From Lamellibrachia columna (lineage: Eukaryota; Annelida; Polychaeta; Sabellida; Siboglinidae), in assembly GCA_963662155.1 (NCBI GenBank), contig OY759268.1, positions 6,977,201 through 7,041,200 of the forward strand: a DNA stretch of 64,000 nt, in the 5' to 3' direction. Position 1 is the first letter of the stretch, and the number at the start of each line of letters is the position of its first letter. The position numbers and the translations under genes were made by a program. Under the pieces are notes generated by a model. It had not been told where the DNA came from. It did not search any database and worked only from the letters and a program-made list of their open reading frames with translations. Shown here in pieces: positions 47,175 through 59,904 of this stretch.

Positions 47175-47246
47175 CTCCACCTCTATCACTACCTCTATCT
47201 CCACCTCTATCACTACCTCTATCTCCACCTCTATCACTACCTCAGG
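47175..47246. repeat. 24-bp tandem repeat
   Basis: CTCTATCACTACCTCTATCT plus CCAC is repeated about three times. Confidence 0.9.
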
Positions 47247-47249
47247 GTA

Positions 47250-47990
47250 GCACATGCGTCAGATCCATTCAGTCACATTCTGTCCTACAGTCACCAGGCA
47301 GCATGTTGTTCATCTCCCTCTCGCCCATCAATATATCACCTTTCCCTCCGTCTCGTGGCTATCTCGCGCTCCTGGTGCCTTCGCTCACGTAACCTTCCCT
47401 CCCGTCGCCTTCCCTCCCGTCTCCTTCGCTCCCGTCTCCTTCCCGTCCGTCTCCTTCCTTCCCGTTTCTGGTCACCTTACCTCCTCCCAGCATCCTCCTA
47501 GGCTGAGGTGAACTTTCCGTAGCGTCTCTCTAATCGCCTTCCCCCACTTTACCATCCACTTTCCCTCCCCCCCACCGGAACTACTGGAACAACCTGCCTC
47601 TTCAATGCCTCAACCGTTCCATCTCCATCTCTAGTACCTTCATCTTCGCATATCCCCTACACTCAAAACTAAAAATATCCGCCTGAGCCTCAGCCCAGGA
47701 CTTATCACACTCGAACTTGACGAAGTCTACCCAGTTGCTACAACTTCTGCATACTAAATGCCTGGTGGTCTTTATCTGCCGTTCGGACGGCGCCATCACA
47801 CAATTTATATTGTGTTAGATTAGTGTTGTTTATAGTGTTTTCACCTTTCTACGTTAGCCTTGAATAAGGCTGTTTGTGTGTTAAAATTAAAACTTTATTA
47901 TTAAATAATTAAATACCAGGATTATTTAGGTTTTAATTTAATTTTTACAATAATATACTTTCTAACTGTGTTCTCTCTACTAGAACACTA
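47250..47990 (-). mobile_element. CR1-like LINE 5' part: 5'UTR and ORF1 start
   Basis: On the minus strand, ATGATGGCGCCGTCC at about 47,799 opens ORF1: RHLVCRSCSNWVDFVKFECD, SWAEAQADIFSFECRGYAKM and a short coiled segment, followed by a Lys/Thr/Gly-rich linker (GGAAGG-type repeats at 47,390-47,500). It matches 58,530-59,100 of the full-length copy, including the upstream CCTTATTCAAGGCTAACGTA. Unlike that copy it has no stop at SFE-CRG, so the ancestral residue there is Glu. ORF2 is absent, unusual for a LINE fragment. Confidence 0.88.
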
Positions 47991-48675
47991 GAATATGTAT
48001 TCTACCTATTAGAACACTAGAATAGACAATGACAAGGAGCACGTGACTCGAATGATAAAATACTTGAGTAATCAACTAGGCTGCATTACAAAAAGCCCTC
48101 TTAGTGTGGCGCGGCAGTTCTCAGTTCTTTGTCACAAACAACGAGGGTGATTGAAGACTTCTACTCGCAGTGAGCCTTACGCATCTGTCACCTTTAAAAT
48201 ATACCAGGTCAATTTTGACCGACGTTGACCGTTGACGTGACGATTATGAAACATTTTCAACAACTTCGGTCATCCCCATATTGTCGACAGTTTATATAGG
48301 TAGCCTTTGATAATAGTTTTAAAGCCACAATAGTGTGAACAAGAAATCAGACACCTATGAACAAAATACGGTGAAATATTGTTAATCAAGCTTCACAACC
48401 AAATTAATAGTTCAATCTAATTTGTTCTTGTCACTCACGAAATGTCTGCTTAAGAATTTGTGACTAACTTAACATTTAAAGAGAGAATACTCCTTTAGAA
48501 TGAAGAATACAACTGAGCTGAAAGTGTCGACGGGCGGATGTTTGTAGACTGATACTGTGAGTATTGATGTATATCATCATATGTAAGACAATATGTCCAC
48601 GCCACGCCACATAACTTCTATGTGCAGAGGTAATTATATTGGCCAGGTAATACGACTTAGTACCCGCGAGTTATA
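47991..48675. other. Intergenic, no gene recognised
   Basis: AT-rich sequence. TCTCTCTACTAGAACACTAG and TCTACCTATTAGAACACTAG at about 47,975-48,015 are a short tandem repeat. Nothing else seen. Confidence 0.5.
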
Positions 48676-48682
48676 ATACATT

Positions 48683-48775
48683 ACATACATGCATACATAC
48701 ATACATACATACATACATACATACATACATACATACATACATGCATACATACATACATACATACCTACATACATA
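48683..48775. repeat. (ATAC)n array
   Basis: ATAC tetranucleotide repeats at the edge of the inverted duplication. Confidence 0.95.
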
Positions 48776-48784
48776 TATTTCTTC

Positions 48785-50310
48785 TCCTCGTGTGCTATTC
48801 TCTCTCCGTCTCCCTCCCCCCCCTCTCTCCCTCCTTCTCTCGTGTTCATCTTGTCTGGTCCAAATCAGTCTCACTGTCTCTTCAATATAGGTGGTGTACT
48901 AGTTAACATTGTTCTTCCGGTTCCATTTAGTCCTTGGGTGTACCAACATGCGTCTGAAGGTTGTGTGGGCACGCATGGTTGTGTCCACCCCGTATATTGT
49001 CTGTACCCGATCAACTTTCTCTCAGTCACCTTCCACGTATAGGATAATGACCTGGCTTCTGTAGTTCTCTGTAGGATACGTAAGACAAAGGCAGCGATCA
49101 ACGGAGACGAGATAAATTACAAACATCCTCCCCTATGCTACATTTTTAAGGTAAATAAACAACTTTGGATATGTAAACTTTTCAACATATATTCCGAATG
49201 TACGTTAATTCGATATCAGATCTTTGTATATAGTTATTCAGAGTAGTGTGAAACAGAACATTCACAACATTGTTTGGTTGGACAGAACGTACAAAGGTAT
49301 ATAGACGATTGCATAGTGCCACAGCAAGTTGATGACTTGGAAATATTTTCCTTAATCACAAGTCGTTTATGATCACCGTGACTTTGTACAAAGCATGTTG
49401 ATGCATAGTCCAAAGCCAAATAGATTTAAGCAGAATTAGCTAGATTGCCGTCCAATGCAAAATATCCAGAATGCAAGTGGACAAAGAGGCCATGGCTTAT
49501 CGAGAGTCAATGTGTAACCTTCCTTTCTGAGATATTTGTTAATTTTGGGTTTAAACATTTACACGCAGCAAAATTTTACAAAATATGTAAATACAATGTT
49601 CCATTTACATATTATTCTTTATATAGCAAACCTTCACTAATGTTTCATCGTGACATTTAATGCTTTCTTATGGGAGCAAACTTAGTTTTGATATCTTAAC
49701 CTCCTTGTATAAGTAATGTACTAAACATTACGACATTTCCCTCCAGACAATATCGTCATGCGTGTGGTGGTATAGGGTTGTAGCAATTCAATAAAAATAT
49801 GATTATTCATACTGATTTAGTCTACTACAAATAATTTTATTTTATTTGCTCTACTGCAAACAATCTCGAAGGCATTGGTCGGTTGGACAGTGGTTCTGAA
49901 CAAGAAGGTGAAAACAATGGCAAGGACAGCCACTTTGACAAGCTGGACAACTGCGATGTTTGTCGTGTCACACATTCCAATTTACGTAAGCCAAGTGATG
50001 CTCCAATGTCGCTGCTGTTGTTGGCATCTGATTCGTCGCTGTCATCAGCACGGCTTGTGCGGCGTTAATGCACCAGGTGTATTTGTACGAATGTACATCA
50101 CTCACGTCCACAGAGGTCTACAGTGTCTTCATATCCTCTTCTGGAGTCAGCGAGTTGTCGCGTACGAAATGTCTGTTCTTCTTAAACTGTATGTCGGATA
50201 CGGTGATCTGATTTAAAAACTTACGATAACAAATGCGTGGAATCGATGGTGACCAGTGTTGAATAGTTGTTTAATACATGCGCGCATGCATGCATGCATA
50301 TATGTTTGTA
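48785..50310. repeat. Inverted segmental duplication, copy 2
   Basis: Its reverse complement runs collinearly with 34,880-39,330: receptor exon, 3' flank, CR1 tail (49,440-49,690), unique sequence and GA-rich end. It lacks the 2.34 kb TIR element, giving the pre-insertion state at 49,771-49,774. Confidence 0.88.
49855..50235 (-). pseudogene. Deleted copy of the PLAT-TM2-5 receptor exon
   Basis: On the minus strand it starts FLNQITVSDIQFKKNRHFVR and DVHSYKYTW, close to the gene 1 exon at 34,986, then jumps to the acidic loop and to the TM5 region. At least three internal deletions remove TM2, TM3, most of the Asp/Ser run and TM4, and a stop interrupts the first part. It is a dead partial duplicate, not a functional exon. 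Confidence 0.88.
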
Positions 50311-51100
50311 CGTACTTTTCGAGCGGCACCTCCAGGGGCCTAGTGATACCATCAAAAGTCGAAAAGTCACCCAAGGCATAAGCTTAGCAACATTGCACTA
50401 AAAGCGATATAAAAAAGGATGGATTAATAATTTCTTGACTTAACGTTATACGACATTTTGATTGGCAACACGAACCAGCTGAACGAGCAACAACAGTAAG
50501 CAGCAGTGTCATATACACATACAAGTAAATATAGTCTTTAGTGGACTGATGTAGAACAAAGAACGTTGTATTGTACATGTTCCTGGTGACGGTCTTTCTT
50601 CACGGAATACATATTGAATGGATATACAGGTTTGACTTCATATGGAACGACCAGGTAAATGCAGTGGTGTATCTAGGTTCTAACAAAATGTGATGCAAAA
50701 GGGGCAAGCCTAGCGAATCCTTACCACCCTTAACTAAGCCTAACCAAGCCTAGCAACTATGTAACGGCGCAACGAAAAAATGAGGTATTAAGATAAGTAT
50801 TTAAGCAATAATTATAAATATTTACGTCGAATATAATCCAATACAATACAATGTAAATACAATACAATATAAAACATTCATATTGTGCTAAACTATTTGT
50901 TATTTGTTTATAAATATCAACCTTGTTGTTCAGTACAACTGCGAACAATTCCCAATAATTGTGGACAAAGTATAAACCAGGTTCATGTGTCACTGGGTCA
51001 CTTCGTGGCACACAATTAACCCCGTAAAATAACTATATTTTCTTTCAAACGCCATACATTTCTACATTGTTTGATTTCCTGCAAATCAGATATATATAGG
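50311..51100. other. Intergenic, no gene recognised
   Basis: Starts with a short ATGC/GCGC palindromic run at about 50,280. No coding sequence or mobile element recognised. Confidence 0.5.
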
Positions 51101-51103
51101 CAT

Positions 51104-51297
51104 CAAATGTGTGGCTCGTCGTTACCAAATGTGTGGCTCGTCGTTACCAAATGTGTGGCTCGTCGTTACCAAATGTGTGGCTCGTAGTTGCCAAAATGTG
51201 TGGTTCGTCGTTACCAAATGTGTGGCTCGTCGTTACCAAATGTGTGGCTCGTCGTTACCAAATGTGTGGCTCATCGTTACCAAATGTGGCTCGTCGA
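51104..51297. repeat. 22-bp minisatellite, about 9 copies
   Basis: The unit AAATGTGTGGCTCGTCGTTA plus CC repeats about nine times with few changes (one TAGTTGCCA variant, one ATCG variant). No spacers, so not a CRISPR. Confidence 0.95.
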
Positions 51298-51628
51298 CGG
51301 GATCTACAACTTCCCATAATCTACATTCAGGTGATATCACTTGAAACACATTGAAACAGGTAGAATTTTTACTCCGTTATCTATGTCATGGCCCACATTT
51401 TGGGAGAATGGCTCTCTGAATAGGAGATGATCCTTCTATGTGGTTCCTTTTGAGGTAAGCTGAAGAACGACGCACCGAATGCTAGCGCTAGGCAAACGAT
51501 CATTCTTTGTTATTGACTTGGACGTCCGGAAAGGGTGGCAGTGGCACTTACCCCCGGATATGACTTATCATGTGTGTAAAATATTGCCTAGCGAGAAGAT
51601 TGTTTACTATGGTCAAATAAACTATCTA

Positions 51629-51781
<153 letters not shown>

Positions 51782-51789
51782 TAGTTGCT

Positions 51790-52220
51790 ACTCGATCCAC
51801 GGGAAAGCTTTTAAGTAAGTAACCATCGACAGGAAACTAACATGGAATGATCATATCGCCAACATAAAAACGAAGGTCAACAACACCTGGGCTTTCTTAC
51901 AGCAAAACATTAGCAGCTCCCCCAAGCCATCAAATCGTGGTCAAATCGTCGTAAGGCCTACATATTGTGGAGTATGCGTCGACAGCAATAGCCATAGCCA
52001 TAGGACCCATCCACCGAAAAGTACATCAGATCATTAGTTGAGAATGTGCAGAGAGCAGAGACAAGCAGCAGAGACTAGCAGCCCTCGTCGCAATGAACAA
52101 CTACCGGCGACGAAGCAGCGTAGGGATCATGTTTGAGAGTTTCGAATGGTCACTAGAGCGAAGACGATGCCAAGCCAGTGATGCTGTACCACATCACCAA
52201 CTTAGCATCAGCTCGTCTTC
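51790..52220 (+). mobile_element. LINE RT C-terminal fragment
   Basis: Reads VTIDRKLTWNDHIANIKTKV, NNTWAFLQQNISSSPK and then VRPTYCGVCVDS, the YLGV-x-LD-x-L-W-x-HI...A-x-FL-x-RN region that follows the RT in CR1/L2-type elements. Frameshifts afterwards. 5' truncated and dead. Confidence 0.8.
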
Positions 52221-53410
52221 GCTCTAGGGACTTCCATTCCAAACAGTTTCAGTGTGGTTTATATATTTGTTGATTGACCTATGACACTTCCCATGATACC
52301 GTGCGGTGCCGGAACTCAAGCGCATTTGAATAACGTTACCGAGAGAAGGTAGGCATTGTTTTAATATAATCTCGCACTGCACCGAATCACCGTATTATAG
52401 GGTGATTCGGGACATAATATATACCGTCGATATCATCGTCAGTCAGGTACGTTTGCAATTAGCAACATACCCGTATACCCAGTTCAACATGAAATATCGC
52501 AGCGTCTAATCCATCGTCACGTTCATTATTGACGTCGAATATACTGGACGGTGTAGTTTTCAACCTACTTAATAAAATATACCGTTTAAAAAAATCTGAA
52601 GAAACATTTTGTGCAAGAGATCGATGCACAAAATCACTAACAGCTACTTCATATTTACAATGCAACACAATTATTAGAACAGTTGTTTTGAGTAAAAAAA
52701 CTTACGAATATTGAACGTCCGAACCATGTCGCGAGAAGGGAAGAAACCGGCAAAATTCAACTGATATATATGGCAAGCCGTACATACAATCTTTTTTTTC
52801 ATTTCATCACTTTGTTCCAATAATAGACTTTTTATCATAACAAGTCTTGTCATAGCGCTTCATAAAATACATACACATACTTGTATTTAATATATAACGT
52901 TAATGTAGTATTTTTTTTCACGAATATTTAAAACATTTTAATTAATCCTACTTTTATGACAAGACTGCCTTGCCAGGACGATTAGTGTCACGTGGCCAAG
53001 AACGAGACAAGCGTCAGCAAACACTCAATAATAATGATAAAAAGTATTCCGTGATATATTAAATATCAAAATATATTTTGCTTAGACAAGACCAAGACTT
53101 ATTTTCGTAAGCAGACGCTGTGACGTCTCCAATGCTATATCAAGCGAGATTTCAATGGGTTGAAAACTGAACCAGTAACTATACTACCATGGTCCATGGC
53201 ATTATTTTTATTGGTCGGTGGGGTTTCTGCGTTGCGTAATATCATATTCTGTATACACAAAAATAAGAGACACTTTTGTGCATGGAATTAATATTCGAGA
53301 CAACTGCCATCTATTTCATTTATCGAGTACAAACAAGGTGTTAGCAAAGTTGGTTTGAATGCAAGAGGCCAAGTACCAGTTGGCAGACTTAAACCATTTC
53401 GTTTAGGAGT
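52221..53410. other. Intergenic, no gene recognised
   Basis: Sequence between the LINE fragment and gene 2. A palindromic phrase CACCGTATTATAGGGTGATT lies near 52,388. No conserved coding sequence seen. The promoter of gene 2 is presumably in or after this stretch, but I cannot point to it. Confidence 0.5.
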
Positions 53411-53417
53411 AGGACCT

Positions 53418-53422
53418 ACTTG

Positions 53423-53484
<62 letters not shown>

Positions 53485-53489
53485 CAAGT
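53418..53489. repeat. Hairpin with (AT)n centre
   Basis: ACTTGCAATATAT and ATATATTGCAAGT flank a TA array symmetrically. Confidence 0.9.
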
Positions 53490-53740
53490 ATTTTATTTTT
53501 AAATAAAAAGATGAAACGCGGTAAATATGCGTGGACGATAATACGTTATGGAATAGAACGAGCAAATTAATGCCTTACTGATCTAGCTCTTTTTAAACTT
53601 AGATACTACATTGCATAAAGAATGTGGTGGCGCTTGAATGAGGTTTATATATCGATTTGTATTTTGCAAATACAATAAAGTGTACATAAGGATTGGTGGT
53701 TTTGATTCACTCTGTGAATCTTCTTTTGTTTCAGCACTAG

Positions 53741-53834
53741 ATGGCCGGACAACGGAAGCAGTTAGAGTGTTGGCTGTTGTTTCCGGTGTTGTTTGTTGCT
53801 CTGATCTTCTCCAAGAGCTATATCGGTTGTGAAG
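53741..53834 (+). CDS. Gene 2 exon 1: signal peptide
   Basis: An ATG after TTTGTTTCAG-CACTAG opens a frame with a basic start (MAGQRKQLE) and a hydrophobic core (CWLLFPVLFVALIFS), a typical signal peptide, ending at GAAG|GTATTA in phase 1. The TTTCAG just upstream suggests that a 5'-UTR intron ends here. It is the first exon of a second receptor gene, since the next exon joins in phase. Gene 1 should have a similar exon upstream of the window. Confidence 0.8.
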
Positions 53835-56279
<2,445 letters not shown>

Positions 56280-56390
56280 CTGCGCACCCTCTGCTGGTTT
56301 CGAAGACCTATGGCATCGTGAAACTCCGACTAAATCGAACAGTAACGCCGCCAGTATATATTAGACCAACATACATCGTCAGAGGAGGAG
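56280..56390 (+). CDS. Gene 2 exon 2: start of YWTD propeller
   Basis: Bounded by TCTTTCCAG and GTAAGT, 111 bp, phase 1 to 1. It encodes AAHPLLVSKTYGIVKLRLNR and ends PTYIVRGGG, the opening strands of an LDLR class B propeller. In phase and sense it would join directly to an exon like gene 1's at 1,356. Together with exon 1 it shows that gene 2 has a secreted or membrane protein with an N-terminal propeller; the rest lies beyond the window. Confidence 0.8.
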
Positions 56391-57600
56391 GTAAGTGACA
56401 CCCTGTGACATTGTTTCATTACTCAAAATGAAAGTAGACAATACATCGGACTTGGTGTGAGATCTGCAGTGCTACATTTGACTTTAAAACATCGAATAAT
56501 TAATATGTTTATGTTTCGCAAATAATAAAACTATATGAATTGTATTCAAGTTGTATGGTGGTAAGTTGTATGTAAGTTGTAATTTTCGCTTGACAAAGAG
56601 AAAATGTTGTTCCATGTCCATACTAAGCAACATGTTAAATTATTTTATGTAATGTTTTCATGTAATGTAATCTGATGGTAATGTGTGTGAGACATTTACG
56701 CAATATGTTTTTTTGAGTCGTTTGTTGTGATCATAGCGATAAAACAGCTGGCCCAAATAATGGATCTCTACGCAGTTTCAAACCCACGTGAATATTCGGG
56801 TACAAGTGTAAAATATGTACGTCGATTACTTTATTTAGTCTAAGGCTCATGTGATGTAATCGCTTATTTATTTAAGTAAACTGATATTCAGGTTAATATA
56901 AAGCAATGGTAACGTTTCATTACCTGGCTGATATCTCCATTCCCGTATGGGCATTCCATGCCAAATCAATCAAAAACAGGGTGACATTTACATGACCACC
57001 TTCAATTTTGATGAAATTTGTTGTGTTAGTTTATTTGCATGAATCAATGTTCCCACCCAAATTTCAAATCAGTGTGACCTTCCTTTCTAGAGATAGAGGT
57101 CATAAAAATTTTCCCGACCTTGACTACTTAACGACCTTTCAGGTGTTATAACTCCTCTCCTAGGTAACCTATAGATGTGATGTTGGTGTTATTTTAAAGC
57201 TCTGATAAATATCTGTAGACAAGAAAACACAAATAAGAATGTTAAAAACATGATGTTTTTTATCTTTGACCTGACTTAGCAAAAATCATATAACCTCAGA
57301 TTTTTGAGATGTTTTATATTGAAGCATACCTATGTGGCAATAATCACTCAAAGTTGAATCATGCGCATTGCAATACTTTAAGAGTTATGGCATTTTAAAT
57401 GCATCATCATCTCACGTCACTCTCTAGTCAAGTGGTAAGAATTAACGAGTCACATGATCTTTCAGTATGCAAATGGGGACTGGCTTTCTAGAATGTGCTG
57501 CGTTTTGTTCTCTGCATATTCTCTGCCCATAAGGTAGTTATCTGTATATGTTGGTATAATTAATATTTGTATAAATAGTATGGTCTGTAGCTATCGGAAG
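56391..57600. other. Gene 2 intron 2, first part
   Basis: AT-rich intron. The stretch at 56,940-57,420 is less AT-rich and has a transposon-like look (GACCTTCC, GACCTTGAC, GACCTTTC phrases), but I cannot assign it. Confidence 0.5.
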
Positions 57601-57609
57601 CGTCAACAT

Positions 57610-57762
<153 letters not shown>

Positions 57763-57929
57763 CTGATTTTTATGGTAAATCACATGTACATGATAACTAA
57801 TTGGACGGCCTCCTCCAGAAGTGCAATCAGTGACCAAGTGTTGAGACCTTTCAAGAACTTCCGGCTACTTGGACTTGGTGCAGCGACTTGAATTTGGTGT
57901 AGATCATTTACAGAAAAACGCGGTATATC

Positions 57930-58345
57930 AAATAGAATAAGTATTACTATTGAATATATATTATACACAAACGTATTGTAGACATATATTAGGAAACAGG
58001 TTTTGTTAATTATTAGTCAGAGGGAGTATTTTAGAGTAAGTTAGTTTCCGATTCTGTTAGGGAATTCAGCGAGCGTTAATAGGGTTGTTTACTATTCGAA
58101 AATTGAGATAGCATAGTGAATAGTCAGTAACATTGGAATATTGGTTAGAATAAGTATTAGTATTATACATATATTGTTCACCAACTTCTTGTAGACATAT
58201 ATTAAGAACCCGTTTTTGTTAACAGAGGTAATATTTTTTCCCGGATTCAAACTCAACGAGCGATAAAAGGGAGTTTGTTTACAGGTCGTGAATTCAACCC
58301 GTGCATCGAGCTATCGTTTACATTGGCTAATATATATATAAGATA
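57930..58345. repeat. Two tandem monomers upstream of the CR1 element
   Basis: A unit of about 210 bp occurs twice, each with AATAAGTATTA, TTGTAGACATATATTA, TTTTTGTTAA or TTTTGTTAA, then AACGAGCG or GCGAGCG and GTTTAC. Placed directly before the CR1 5' end, they may be 5'-UTR promoter monomers of that element or an independent repeat. Confidence 0.7.
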
Positions 58346-58634
58346 AAGTGATTTATTTACTTAAATTACATACATAAGGTAATATCTGACATAGTGGTAG
58401 TAAACTTTTTCGGTAAAAAGGAATTAACAGCAGGATTTTAGCGTAAATTAGTACACACTGACTTCGTTGTTTTGTTACACAGTGTTCTCCGTATTCGCTA
58501 GGTGGCAGGTTTTTTTTCTCATGCGAGGTTAATAGAAGACACAGTTAGCAAGTATATTAGACTAAAGTATTCTTTTGATCACAAAAACAGCCTTATTCAA
58601 GGCTAACGTAGCAAACTAATTAAAACTAAATTAT

Positions 58635-59819
58635 ATGATGGCGCCGTGCAAACGGCAGTTAAAGGCCACAAGGCACTTAATTTGTGGCAGTTGCAGTAAC
58701 TGGGTGGACTTCGTCAAGTCTGGGTGCGAGAAGTCCTGGGCTGAGGTCCAGGCAGATAGTTTTAGTTTTTAGTGTAGGGGATGTACGAAGATGAAGGAAC
58801 TAGAGGTGGAGTTGGAAGAGCTGAGGCTGCTGGTTGTGGCAATGGTGGGAAGGGAACAGGGGGGTTGTGCCAGTAGTTCCGGTGGGGGAACAGTAGATGA
58901 TAAAGTGGGGAAAGACACAAGAGATGCTAGGGAGAGCTCACCGCAGCCTGGGAGGAAGCTGAGAGGAGGGAAGGTGACAGGTCGTAGGGAGACAGGACGT
59001 AAGGAGACGGGAAGGAAAGGAACGGGAGGGAAGACAACCGGAGTGAAGGAGAGGGGAGTAGGGGAGACAGGAGGGAAGGAGAAGGGAGTGGGGGAGACGG
59101 GAGGGAAAACAACCGGAGTGAAGGAGAGGGGAGTGGGAGAGACAAGAGCAAAGGAGTGGGAAGTGGGGGAGACAGGAGGGAAGGGGTCAGGACAGAATGT
59201 GATGGAGGGGATCGAACGGAAGAGTTATTCTGCAGCAGTGATAGAGGGGGTGAGGAAGAGAGCGAGGGTGTTTGTGGGGGATTCGATAGTTAGGAAGACC
59301 GACAGAGTCTTAAACAAGGGAGATGATGTGGTGGTCTGCTTGCCTGGAGCCAAAATAGAGGCGATAACTGAGAGGTAACTGAGGTACAAAAAAAGCATCG
59401 TAGGCTCGGGTAAGGGTGGATCTGTTTTAGTACACGTAGGGACAAATATTGTAGAGAGGGAGGGTACAACTGCCATAGTTAGGAAATATAGGCAGTTGGT
59501 CAGAACACTAAAACAGACGCGGGTTGAGCAGGTAATACTGTCAGGGATTTTACCTGTAATGGGCAGGAGGGGTCACAAATATCGAAATTGTCGGGGGATG
59601 GCAATTAACATGTTAGTCCAGAAGCTATGTAGGGAAGAGGAAGTTGGATTTGTGGATTTATGGGGAAGTTTTGTTGGGAGGGCTGATATGTACATGAAGG
59701 ATGGGCTTCATTTAAGTGGAAAGGGGGCGGCAGTATTCGCGGACAAACTTTCAGCAACAGTAGATAGTGACTTGGGTACAATGACAAATATTTTTGGAAG
59801 TAAACATTCTTTAAACTAG
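58635..59819 (+). pseudogene. CR1 ORF1: zinc-finger/PHD-like, coiled coil, SGNH esterase
   Basis: One frame of about 395 codons with two stops (TAG at 58,770; TAA at 59,376). Start: a Cys-rich module, CGSCSNWVDFVKSGCEKSW then CRGCTK, resembling the PHD-like finger of CR1 ORF1. Then a short coiled coil (LEVELEELRLLVVAM), a long Gly/Thr/Lys-rich linker of about 12-residue repeats, and an SGNH (GDSL) esterase: block I VFVGDSIVR, block III VHVGTN and block V DGLHLSGKG, carrying the Ser, Asn and Asp-His positions. ORF1 esterases are known in CR1 clades, with a proposed role in membrane or lipid contact. Inactive here because of the stops. Confidence 0.88.
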
Positions 59820-59904
59820 AAGTGCAGGGGGGTTACCTAGAGGTGTCTCAAGCAGAACAAGAGGCCACTAGCACAGATAAACCAATATCAAATCATCCGA
59901 AAAA

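Noticed and set aside
47142..47511. Plus-strand frame with Tyr-Leu-His repeats and Pro/Ser-rich end
   Set aside because: It is a 24-bp tandem repeat followed by the antisense of a CR1 ORF1 linker.
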